The notes beneath the pieces were generated by a model that made no database searches, was not told the DNA's origin, and was given only the letters and a program-made list of their open reading frames with translations. Made by a program: the position numbers and the translations under genes. DNA of 64,000 nt, taken from positions 992,001 through 1,056,000 of the forward strand of contig JAFFJZ010000053.1 in NCBI GenBank assembly GCA_018340375.1, given 5' to 3'. Position 1 is the stretch's first letter; every line of letters begins with the position of its first letter. Source of the DNA: Gonatopus flavifemur. Lineage: Eukaryota; Arthropoda; Insecta; Hymenoptera; Dryinidae. Positions 11,343 to 21,648 of the stretch are shown here, one piece after another.

Positions 11343-14300
11343 AGTTTATCATTATGCCCTAGGAAAACCTATGGGGCAAATACAGTATGGTATTTTACAG
11401 CGGTTCTAAATAACTAGCAACAATAAAAAGAACTTATAAAACTAATTAAGAGCTAATAAATTCACTTTACATGCTCTCTAGATCTCAATAATTCATTCCA
11501 TTCTATACTACCATTCATAATTCAAACATAAAATCATCATTCGAGTTATTGACCCAATCATGAGTATCTACTTATGAGAAGATGATGTAGATCTCTTTTG
11601 AAGGAAGCAAGAGTTGGCTGATTCCGAATGTGGGTTGGGAGTGAGTTCCAAAGTCTTGCAGCCGGAATCGTAAATGGTTCCCCATACGTTGAGGTACGAT
11701 GGAGGGGGATAACTAGAGCGTTACGATCAGATCTAGTATCGAAGGTTGAGTGTTGATAGGTGAATTTGAAACGATTATAGAGAGATGACGGTAATCGTGT
11801 TCTCAACATCTGATATACAGATGAACCAAGAAAGTATTCACGTCGTGCCTTCAACTTCAACCAACGTAACCTCAGAAAATAGGGAGTCATGTGTTCATCT
11901 CGCTTAACATTGAAAATGAAACGGACGCAAGCATCAAAGGAGCGTTGTAGTTTCAGATTCTTTGTCTCCGTTATATCCGTGAAAACAAGACAGCAATGGT
12001 CAAAATAAGGGATAATTAGACTAGATACCAATTTAGCTTTCATGTTGATTGAGAGAAGGTGGCCATTCAGTCCTAATTGATATAGGGCACGATGAACTTT
12101 TCTCCGTAGATCTAACACATGTTCACTCCAATTCAACACTGAAGAAAGAGTGACACCCAACGTTTTGATTCGATTGACATAGGGAATCGACACATCCCCG
12201 ACACAGATTTCAGGTAGGTTGTCAATTTCGAGCGAATTTGATGTACGTAGAAGATCCAAGGATCATGCATTGTGTTTTGTTGGGATTTAATTTCAAAGAG
12301 TTATTATTGCACCACTGAACAATGCGTTTCATTCCAAGATTAATCAACACAATAGTATCACTCAATAAATGAGGAAGACAATGGAAATATATTTGTAAAT
12401 CATCTGCATATTTACATATTTTACAAAACTGTATGGACTCATTGATATCTTTCAGATAAAGAGCGAATAACAGCGGTTCCAACACTGAACCTTGGGGCAC
12501 ACCTGAGTTTACTGGGATCCAGCTAGTAATCCCTGCCGGAGTTTTGACCGCTTGATACCTTCCAGCTAGATAACTCCAGAACCAGCACAATACAGATCTA
12601 GATATCTCAAATTTTGCAAGTTTTTTATTCAGCAACGCATGATCAACAGTGTCAAATGCTTTGGAGGAGTCAAAACACACAAGTATCGTTACCATACGCT
12701 GATCAACTCCCTTACGAATATCATCGATAATATTGATGAGTGCTGTTTGTGTAGAATTATGCTTAGCGAAACCAAATTGATAAGAGTCTAGCAACTCATT
12801 CTTCCTCAAGTAAGTAAGAAGATAATGGTGTACAAGTTTTTCTAAGATTTTACTGCACTCGCATAGTATAGAAATTGGACGAAATTCAGTGACATTAGCT
12901 GGATTTTCCGTTTTCGGTACAGGAGTAATATATGAGTATTTCCAAACTTGAGGGAATTCACAATTAGTGAATGAGTAATTTATGATATCGAGAAGTGCAG
13001 TCGAGATGGAGGGAACACAGTAGGAGAGAAATCTACTAGGTAGTTCATCAGGGCCAAAAATGGAAGATTGTGAGAAACGTAAGTAAGGTCGCAAATCAGC
13101 ATGTGTGGCGTACGGGAAATAAAATAGTGAATCATCGAATGTATGAAAACCATCAAGCAGACTAGGTCTATCCGATGGGGCACTATTATAAACCGAAGAA
13201 AAATACTGCTGGAGGTCTTCTGGTGAGAACTTGTTAACTGTGCTAGTGTGAGATTTCCTATCTTTGATTATTTTCAAGCTTCTGAGTTCTCTCCACAACT
13301 GCCTCGATCCCTCAGTTTGGGAAAGTCGCATCTCAAAAAATTCCTTTCTAGGTTTCCTCATTAGGAAGATGATTATATTTCTCAGTCTGCTGTATTCTAA
13401 CCGATAATGATTGTCGAATTCTGGATAAGAATATCGTTGATAATGTCGTCGCGCCTGGTTCCGCAATTTGATAAATTCTTTGATTTCTTCATTAATCCAA
13501 GGGACATATTTCATATTATTTGATCGGTTTGAAACAACAGGAGCATGCAGATTAAGTAATTCATGGAGTGAGGAATTAAAATTTTCAACAAGATCATTCA
13601 AACATCGCACACTATTTTGATCCATGGAGACTAATTGTAATTGCGACCGCAGCATCTGAGAGTTTGATCTAGTGTATTTTCTACTTTTTGTTTGTGGTAC
13701 ATTAGCGTTGAGAGACTCAAATGAATATTGAACACATATCAAATCATGACTCGACAACTACGGAACCTCAACCTGTCCCCTCCTCACAACATTAGATAAA
13801 TCATCAACTAAGCACACGTCCAACCACGTAGATGTGGTTTTAGTATGATGCGTGGCCCCATACGGAACAATGCACATATTAATGCTATGTGTCAGTCCTC
13901 GAAGATATGAAGCATCAAAGGACTGTGAGTTTAGATCAGCGTTCATATTACCGAATATAACTTTATGATGATAGTCAGAAGTTATGTCTGTGAGAATTGG
14001 ATCAAGATTAGAGAAACCTATCTTGGGGGGTCAGTAGATAACTCCAAGAAGAAGTTTACGCATAGATAGACCAGTAAGCTGAATGGATAAATACTCAGGT
14101 TGAGAAATATATTTATCAGTATAAGAAGAAAGTATAAGGTTTGTATTCAAGTGTGATTTAGTATAGAAGCAGACACCACCTCCTCCACGTCCAACTCTAT
14201 CACATCGAGTGATATTATACCCTTCGATTAAGCAGAAGGAGTCATCAATATCAGGCTTGAGCCATGTTTCAGAAACGGCAATCACATCATAATCGTTTTG

Positions 14301-14345
14301 AAGGACGAAATCGAGAAATTCAGAGAAGTGAGCTATGATAGATTG
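11263..14345 (-). pseudogene. CR1/L2-like non-LTR retrotransposon (endonuclease + reverse transcriptase), broken
   Basis: A single minus-strand polyprotein, endonuclease then reverse transcriptase, copies its own RNA at a nicked target. The N-terminal end reads into an APE-type endonuclease (VIAVSETWL, DxxxVGRGGGGVCFY) and is 5'-truncated at a (GA)n run. The reverse transcriptase follows: FRPISIL, FDSSKAFDTVDH, the GVPQGSVL block and the YADD active site near 12.4 kb, then a C-terminal domain to 11558. FDSSKAFDTVDH and the microsatellite tail favour the CR1/L2/Crack group. Breaks: in-frame TGA at 14031-14033, in-frame TAG at 13758-13760 and a frameshift near 12.24 kb. It cannot make a full enzyme. 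It lies in the first intron of MULE A, so it inserted after that gene was in place. Confidence 0.9.
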
Positions 14346-14349
<4 letters not shown>

Positions 14350-14397
<48 letters not shown>

Positions 14398-14400
14398 GAG
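14350..14400. repeat. (GA)n microsatellite
   Basis: About 50 bp of GA dinucleotides at the 5' boundary of the truncated LINE. The Ser-Leu repeat it encodes in the LINE frame is a by-product and not part of the protein. Confidence 0.9.
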
Positions 14401-14872
14401 TTTCTGTCCAACATCATTGAATGAATATCAGCGCACCACTGATCTGTACTATATAGTGGATAGGAGATAAAGAACTTCGCAATACATTGCACAATACCTG
14501 CATTTTTTGTTCCAACAAAATTACTCGGAAATTAATTCATAAGAAGATCTGGAATATTCAGTTATCAGTGTTGAAAACCTTATATATATATATGTATATC
14601 TGTACAGAGCACAAATCTTGGGTCATTTTCCCAGAGTACGTAGAATTTTATGGAAGCATTTTTTCAGAAATGGAAAATGTGGGCTCTTCACGGATGTACA
14701 TAATTCCAACGGCACATAACATTACAGAGAAAATGAACCAGGAATTTTCATTACAGCAATCTTGTTGTGATAAAAAAACTCGGACACTACTAAGTTCACG
14801 TGATATGTTAAATCAATATTTTGTGCTGGATGTGAAGCCTTTTAACACTCACCCCTTGAACCTTCGAATCCC

Positions 14873-16297
14873 TATACGAATTCAATTTCTAATAAGTGAA
14901 TCAGCAAGAAAAAATCAAAGAAAGAGCTACACTGTGCGCTGGTATCCTCTGAAATATGCATGTTTATTTCCAGTACATCAGAAAGTATTCATTTCAATTT
15001 ATTTCAAAATTTCCATACCTTCGACAAACTGCATCAAAAATTTCCCGAGGAGTCATATCGGGGGAATTCCTACACATTGCCAACATCTCCATGCGCAACT
15101 CGTGTTTTTGTATTATATACATATCTTGCACATGACCTGCAATTTCGTCATGTGATCGAATTGGAAACACTACATCGTTCCCTCCAGTGACAACTTCACC
15201 CCGACATCCAGTGTTAGATCGAGTAGCACAGCGATAATTACAATTGCTACGACGGTCCTTGTGATAAGCCCAACCATCATGAATATATTTCTCGGATCCA
15301 GGTTTTTTTCCAGGGAGCTTGATCATCTAAAACAAAATCGGAAATCCTTGAAAAATCATAGATACATTTCACGGATATTTCAGTTTAACAAACGCATATT
15401 CTAAATGAATTCCCGTAATAATAGTTCCGGAGGGTTCTTGCAAATCTTTTCTGAACAATCCTAACAGGCAGTTTACCGGATGAGCGAACACTACGACGAA
15501 TTCATGAAGAATTCTCCATGAATACATCGAGACACTGTGTTGTATAGAACCACGTATTTTCTTTCTTCCCTTTTTTTTTGTTTTGTTTGTTTTTTTTTTG
15601 TTTTTTTTTCATGTATCAGCTCATCCCTCTGCAATAGATTGTTCAGGAAGAGAGAAAATTATAATGCGCTGGAATATCTTAAAATTTGAGAAATGGAGAA
15701 TAATATTATTGAAAAGAGTAGAAATTTTGGAAAACGCGCGTATCTTCCTGATTAGTTGAATTTTTTATTTGTCTCATGTTGAATCAACATTTATCAAATA
15801 ATTAAATATCAATCATCAATCATCATTCATCATTTTTCAAATCAATAAAATATTCTCCATGACCCAAAAACTGCACATTTGATCTAAATAGAGTACTTTG
15901 AACACATTAAATATTTTATTCCATTGATCGTAATGGATATTCATTGGTGCGAAGAAAAATACAGATGCATTCTCTTTCAATACATTGTATCACATCGAAT
16001 ATTTTAACGTCATCCTGGTCAACCACTCCCACATGAATTTCAATGGTTTTCTCAATAATATTGAAAATCCTAGTAGTTGAAATACAAGCGTTCAAGTCAC
16101 GCCACGTGGTAGACATTTCTTTCGAGGAATAAATTTTCAAACTTGTTAATTTCACTATGCGCACTCGGGCACTGATATCCTATTTTTATTTTCCACTTAT
16201 ATTATTTTTCTCTTCCTTGCAATATATATGAAAAGAATTAGGAAGTAATGAAATTTGCAGTGCTAGAGTAAGCTCAAGGGGTTATATGTGTTTGAAA
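14873..16297. repeat. Left arm, inner part, of the inverted duplication
   Basis: The reverse complement matches 44906-46304 and then, across a TTAA insertion, 42093-42112. Contents are shared: FLYWCH exon (15326-15015), the 82-codon ORF (16164-15916) and homopolymer-rich spacers. The inner boundary reads CAAGGGGTTATATGTGTTTGAA. Comparing the two arms shows the site as TTGA here and TTAA in the other arm, which is where the 2.8 kb element sits. Confidence 0.85.
15916..16164 (-). CDS. Unknown 82-codon ORF, left copy
   Basis: The reading frame of 82 codons is open in both arms of the duplication (right copy 45019-45267) and the products differ at only a few positions. It lies upstream of, and in the same direction as, the FLYWCH exon of MULE A. 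The frame opens with GTG after a TAG that also fits a splice acceptor, so it may be an exon. The first internal Met begins MSTTWRDL. No domain is recognised; there are two Cys near the C-terminus (CIERECICIF). Function unknown. Conservation may only reflect a recent duplication. Confidence 0.35.
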   Translation of the reverse strand: MRIVKLTSLKIYSSKEMSTTWRDLNACISTTRIFNIIEKTIEIHVGVVDQDDVKIFDVIQCIERECICIFLRTNEYPLRSME

Positions 16298-16498
16298 TTT
16301 TTTTTTCCATTTTTTTTTCATTGGCTCAAATGATGTATAAACATCTCAAGAATGATATCAAACAACATTTATTCATGAAAACATTTTTCAAAGACCCCTA
16401 ATGAATAAATTTTTGAAGCAACTCTAGGTGCTTCGAAATGACAAATTCTGATTTTTTCAATGATGTACTGATTTTGAATTTTTGACTCTACTAACGGT

Positions 16499-16616
16499 GG
16501 TAGGGGTTAATAGACCCGAATGGTAGTAAGCCCGAAGGGCTGTTGACCCGAAAGTAATAGACCCGAATAAAATTAAACCCGAAGGGCAGTTGACCCGAAT
16601 AGAAATGAACCCGAAT
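16499..16616 (+). repeat. Left terminal inverted repeat of the giant MULE
   Basis: Seven CCCGAA motifs start at 16515, 16531, 16547, 16562, 16578, 16594 and 16610, so spacings are 16, 16, 15, 16, 16 and 16 bp. The right end shows the same array in inverted orientation. Such phased short repeats are likely transposase binding sites (inference). Confidence 0.85.
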
Positions 16617-18748
16617 AATGCAATAATGATTTCAACATAGAGTGGGAACTGAATATTTAAAAAAAAGTGAGTTACAAAATCAAACACAGAGGACACTAGA
16701 TAAGTATTCTCAAAAAATTATTAATACTGAATTTTCGTTTATTTTTTATTTTCAAAGTATATTCTAAATGTTATAAATTTTTTTTTGTATCATAAATAAA
16801 TATATTCACAGATAAAATATTTTAGACATATGCATCATAATTGAATCAATGTATAAATTGCAAAGAATGATAAAAGAATATTAATTTGATAAAAATTTAT
16901 TAAAAATTTTGAAAAATTATTTTTGTGGCAAAAATTGAAATTCACAATCTAATGTTTTGATCAATTGCTTCAACAGTTTATCAATGATCAATTTAGTTCA
17001 GTGATCAATTTCAACAGTTGTAAATTGAAAAAACAAATGTATCAAATGTGATTTGGTTGATAATTTAGATTATCTAAAGTCTAAAACGAAATTCTATACT
17101 GTCAAAAACTTTATCGTAAATTATCCAGATAAGAAATGGAGATCATAATAATCTTGTGCAAATAGTGTCTCCAAACACAGGGGAAATACATTTAAATTTT
17201 TGAGAATCTTGAAAGAATGTTGGTGTGAATATTGTAACTTTCAGCATAAGATTCCAATAAATTTTAATGTATTTCCTCTGCATTAAAAATATTACTTTTA
17301 CAAGACATATTTTCAATTTTTATATAGATAATGTACATTAACTTTTCTGATTGTATGCTGTATGCAACATCAAAAAATATTTTTGAGTATTTAAAACAGG
17401 TTTCACTTATTTTATAAGTTGAACAGACATTTATGCATTTCCACATTTTTCTGCTGTAGTTAGAGATATAGACAGAAAACATTTTATAAAGAAAAATACA
17501 AAAATAGTGAGGGCCACACAATATTGGAGACCATATTAAAGAAGTAATTGATGCTGCAAACTTGTAAGATAGTTCTACATAAATCGCCATCAATGTTTTT
17601 GCAATTGAAACGAATATAAATAAGAGAATAGTCGCATGTTTTGGATATTGTGTTGAACTAATGATGTTGGGAAACCATAACTCAGCTTATATTCAGAAAT
17701 ATCCGAGATGCCTTACTCAGAATTCTTCAAGACATCTTATAGAATCCGAAAAGTTGTTCTTATCGTATTTCATCTCGTCATCATTTCTCTCGGATTTTAT
17801 AAGATATCTCAAAGAAGTCTTGGCAAGACATCTTCAAAATATCTTAATGTTAACTGGGAAGTAGAACGATGGTGGTACTGTTTAAAATTATCAAATACTT
17901 CCACAGGCATAAAAAATAAGACACTCAATCATGAATCAGAAAATGTATTTTTACAACACTAATTTCTTTGATCAGGCATGTATGGTAATGATGTTGGAAT
18001 TAAAATTCAGTGAACACATTCCAAGGATTGCTAATATACTTCAAATGTAATTTATAACTATATTGTTATTGTAAGATTAGATGTAAAAACTTATTGCTAC
18101 AAAAACCTATTACACGCATTTATTCGAAACAGTTTTCAATATTTTCATTTCAGTCTACGTAAATTATACAACTTTATATCAATTTTCAACTTGCTTAGAG
18201 TTATATGGATAAAAATGCAAAATATATTTTGAAGATGTTATGAACTAGTTCTCAAATAATAAACAGAGCAAAATTCCAATACTTTTTGTTCGTAATTTTT
18301 ACTTTCAACACTCAAGTAATGTGAGTAACTTTTTGTACTTGATACTGCACTGTAATTAATCCAATGAGAGACTATAGGAACTTTCGTACAAGATATCTAT
18401 GAATATTTCGCTTCACCTTACCTCCAATTACCAATTCTTGGAGAAAAAATTATCGCAATTTTAGTTTGTTGTTACATAAAATAATATATGCGTCCATTTC
18501 GCTGAAAATAAATAATTCAAAATCGGAGTAAATTACAAATTACAATGTACATAATGAAATGAACAGGTATAATTGTATCCATAAAGTAAATGAAAACAAC
18601 CAAAATAGTAGTATAAGTATTGACAATGAAATCTTAGAAATCACTCTTGCTTAAGAGATACATAGATATAAAACTGAAACACTTATAAAAGTACTTGAAC
18701 AACGAGCTTATTATGGGATGATCTTGTTGGTCTACAGTGAATGATATT
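16617..18748. other. AT-rich spacer, no gene seen
   Basis: Long A/T runs and short open frames without recognisable domains. A 109-codon minus-strand frame at 17593-17264 is rich in Ile, Tyr, Ser and Cys and resembles no family I know; I treat it as chance. Confidence 0.6.
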
Positions 18749-18749
18749 A

Positions 18750-19252
18750 GCCGAAGAGAACATGAAGCTTCAGCGAACTTTCAGATCAGATGTGTATAGA
18801 TCGGGCCGAAAATTCATAAGAGCTAACTTTTAGATTCACAAACGTTTGACAAAGGTTCTCCGGACGTTGAAATGTCCGCCTCGGAATACGTTCAGGAAAG
18901 ATAGATGGAACGTTCGCTGAAGGTTCATCGAAGGTTTGACGAAGCTTCACAAAAATATCTATACTTATATTAATTTTGATCAATTTATATGAAAAATAAA
19001 TTAATTGATAAACATAAATCATTATATATTAATCTAAGTATAAATGTGTTTGTGCAGCTTCCTCAAACCTTCGATGAACCTTCAATGAAGGTTCCATCTA
19101 TGTTTCCTGAAAGTATTTTGAGGCGGACATTTCAACGTTCGTAGTACCTTTGACAAACGTTTGTGAATGTAAAAGTTAGCTTTTATGAACCTTCGATCCG
19201 ATCTATACAGATCTAATCTGAACTTTCGCTGGAGCTTCATGTTCTCTTCGGG
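18750..19252. mobile_element. 503 bp foldback element, TA TSD
   Basis: Two arms of about 215 bp are inverted copies: CCGAAGAGAACATGAAGC at the left and the matching complement ending CTTCGGG at the right. Shared blocks include CACAAACGTTTG and ACGTTGAAATGTCCGCCTC. TA flanks both sides (18748-18749, 19253-19254). Ends are effectively [C/G]CC...GGG. Confidence 0.8.
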
Positions 19253-19515
19253 TATCAATTGTCGCAATCTGGTTGTTATAGAAGCATTTAATATCCATAA
19301 ATATTCAGCCAACGAGTAATTGACCAATTTATAATAATCCTATAAGATTTCATATATTGTTATAATGTTATATCAACTTACATAAAATTGAAAAAAACAA
19401 AAACGTAATATTCATGTGACTAGTCAATCAGTCTGTAATATTCAATTTAACGATAAAGCCTTCAAATACTGGATTATGCCACAGGTTCACGATTCTCATG
19501 AAAAATACATCAGTT

Positions 19516-21648
19516 TCAATGGTATTGCTCAACATGGTGCATCAAATCAATGATATGATTGAAACGTTGTTCACACAGACAACATTCTTCTTGTGCCATA
19601 TCATGATCTTCACTCTTAAATATTTCAGTCTCAGGATTAGAAAAAAGAGAGGATTTTGAAAAAAGCCCGAGCTCCTGCATATCACTGTATTGAGCTTCAT
19701 TATGCTCTCCTTCTTCTTTTTCTTCTTCTATATGCAAAAAATGTATGCATCGTTCATGAGATTTGTTCTAATATCACATTGTTGACTAGAGAAATAAGAA
19801 TTCTCCATAGATAATCCCATTTTTCGTGGAAAGTTTTGAGGACCTTCATTTTCTTGCTCTACATCTAAGGAATCATATACGTCAGCATTAGTGAGATTCG
19901 TATTGATTCTTGATTTTTGAACTCCCCGACTTGAAAACTGGTGATTTTCCCAACAGGATACAGTATCGCGTGGATCCATTTTTTCAACTTCATCGAAATC
20001 ATCTTCTGTTACATGTATAAGGAAAACGAAACATTAACAACATTACATTTGAAGAGAATGGAGATATAATTTCACGTATGAGTCATACCAAATATCTGAG
20101 GTAAATGCACCAATGATCGACACTGCGCACGATAGGGCGTACATGAATATTCGTCTGAGAATCACAATTTTTATTGAAAAATTGTTGTAATAGTGTTCGA
20201 AGACTGCTGCGTTTACCTTATCAACAATGCATAAAATATTTTCAAGACATTTATGAAAATAATGCGTGTTTCATTGAATGGAAGATGTTCACCTGTTTTT
20301 TCCTCTTCTAGATCCAAGAAAGTGTCCGCATCGTTCATAACATTTGGTTGTATATCATTTTTTTGACTAGAAGAACAAAACTTTCTCATAGGGAATTCCA
20401 TTCTTTTTAGGCCTTTCTGTGGACATCCATTTTCTGTATCTGAATCTGAAGAATCATATATTCCTACTTTGGTGAAATTCGAGTTGATTTTTGATTCTTG
20501 GACTCCCTGACTAAAAGACGGAAAATTTTCGAAACAAAATTCGGTATCTTGCGACTCCGTTTGTTGATTTTCTTCTACTTCATCCGAATGATCTTCTGTT
20601 ACATGAATGATAAGAAAAACCAGTATTAATAAAATTACATTTTCAAAAGACGAAAATGAAACTTCAAGTGTCGGTAATATAAATGTCTGTGGACATAGCG
20701 TACAATACTTCAAAAATACTATTTATACAAATAACCCAAGTAACACCAATGTGCTTGAAATATTCTCCGAACTTTCCTAGAATATTTAAACGTCCTGCAA
20801 ACATTTTCAGAACGTTTGACGAACATTTTGTGTTACTAGGGAATGCCTGTTCTATTGGATGTGATATGTTCACCTTGTTTTTCTTCTTCTGGATCCAAAA
20901 AAGTGCGCGCATGGTGGATCAGATTGGTTTTACTATCATACTTTTGACTAAAAGCACAAAACTTTTTCATAGGTAATTCCATTTGTCGTAGACCTTTTCG
21001 TGAAGATCCATTTTCTTCCTCTAAATCTGAAGAATCATATATTCCAGCTTTAGTACAATTCGAGTTGGTTTCTGATTCTTGGACTCCCTGACTTAAAGAT
21101 GGAAAATTTTCGAAACAAAATTCGGTATCGTGCGACTCCGTTTGTTGATGTTCTCCTACAACATCCGAATGATCTTCTGTAACATGGATGATAAAAAAAA
21201 CCAGTATTAATGAGAATCAATTTTCAAAAGACCAAGATGAAATTTGAGGTGTTAGTAATATAAATGTCTATGGACATAGCGTACAATACTTTAGAAATAC
21301 TATTCATACAAATAATGCCTGTTCTATTGGATGTGATATGTTCACCTTCTTTTTCTTCTTCTGGACCCAAAAAAGTGTACGCATCGTGGATCAGATTGGT
21401 TTTAATATCATATTTTTTTCTAGCAGAACAAGAACTTTTTGTAGGTAATTCCATTTCTCGTAGATCTTTTTCTGGAGATTCATTTTCTTTCTCTGAATCT
21501 GAAGAATCATGTATTGCAACTTCAGTAAGATTTGAGTTGGTTTTTGATTTTTGGACTCCCTGACTTGAAGACGGAGATTTCTCCGAAGAAGATTCAATAT
21601 CGTGCGACTCCGTTTCTTGATGTTCCTCTGCTTCATCCGAATGATCTT
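19516..21648 (-). repeat. Tandem array of 303 bp exon cassettes ending in a C2H2 zinc finger
   Basis: Cassettes A (21648-21346), B (21176-20874) and C (20595-20293) are each exactly 303 bp, start AAGATCATTCGG after an (A)CAG-type acceptor and end before GTGAAC donors. All are phase 1-1, so any number can be included without changing frame. The fourth (from 20005) has lost its donor and reads on to a terminal exon encoding a classical finger (C-x2-C-x12-H-x4-H, around CCLCEQRF) and a stop at 19516. Each cassette encodes ~101 acidic, Ser-rich residues with conserved GVQ(E/K)S, DSSD and EEEK blocks. Function unknown; the finger suggests DNA or protein binding. Confidence 0.75.
20735..20841. mobile_element. 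107 bp MITE, CCCAAGTAACAC ends, AA TSD
   Basis: Left end CCCAAGTAACACC, right end GTGTTACTAGGG, AA duplicated at 20733-20734 and 20842-20843. The neighbouring cassette repeat provides the empty site (CAAATAATGCCTG near 21310), so insertion and 2 bp duplication are shown directly. It sits in the intron between cassettes B and C. Confidence 0.9.

Larger units (their letters stand above)
6499..15326 (-). pseudogene. MULE A: FLYWCH-type MULE transposase gene, split by insertions
   Basis: This minus-strand multi-exon gene encodes a cut-and-paste transposase of the Mutator-like class. Exon at 15326-~15015: FLYWCH-type finger (YRC, GC, SH, GH). Exon 11006-~10691 carries the first catalytic Asp (IHMDGTF). 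A short exon lies at 10327-10263. Exon 9816-9610 carries the second Asp (IMTDYE) and the C-W-F-H-Y motif. Exon 9496-9175 carries the catalytic Glu (TNNLMES). C-terminal basic and acidic exons are suggested at ~7200-7130, ~6990-6895 and ~6727-6499. Most exons end in GT-type donors, but the phase at 10691/10327 does not join cleanly. An in-frame TAA precedes the basic exon near 7.38 kb, and a MITE (7220-7355) splits it. A LINE occupies the first intron. All three catalytic residues remain, so it may have died recently. Exon joins are approximate. Confidence 0.7.

Noticed and set aside
11155..11352. Tyr-Ile/Ser-Ile-Tyr repeat protein
   Set aside because: Encoded by the AT and GATA microsatellite at the LINE tail.
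17264..17593. 109-codon minus-strand frame as a gene
   Set aside because: AT-rich composition, no start context, domain or counterpart elsewhere in the window.
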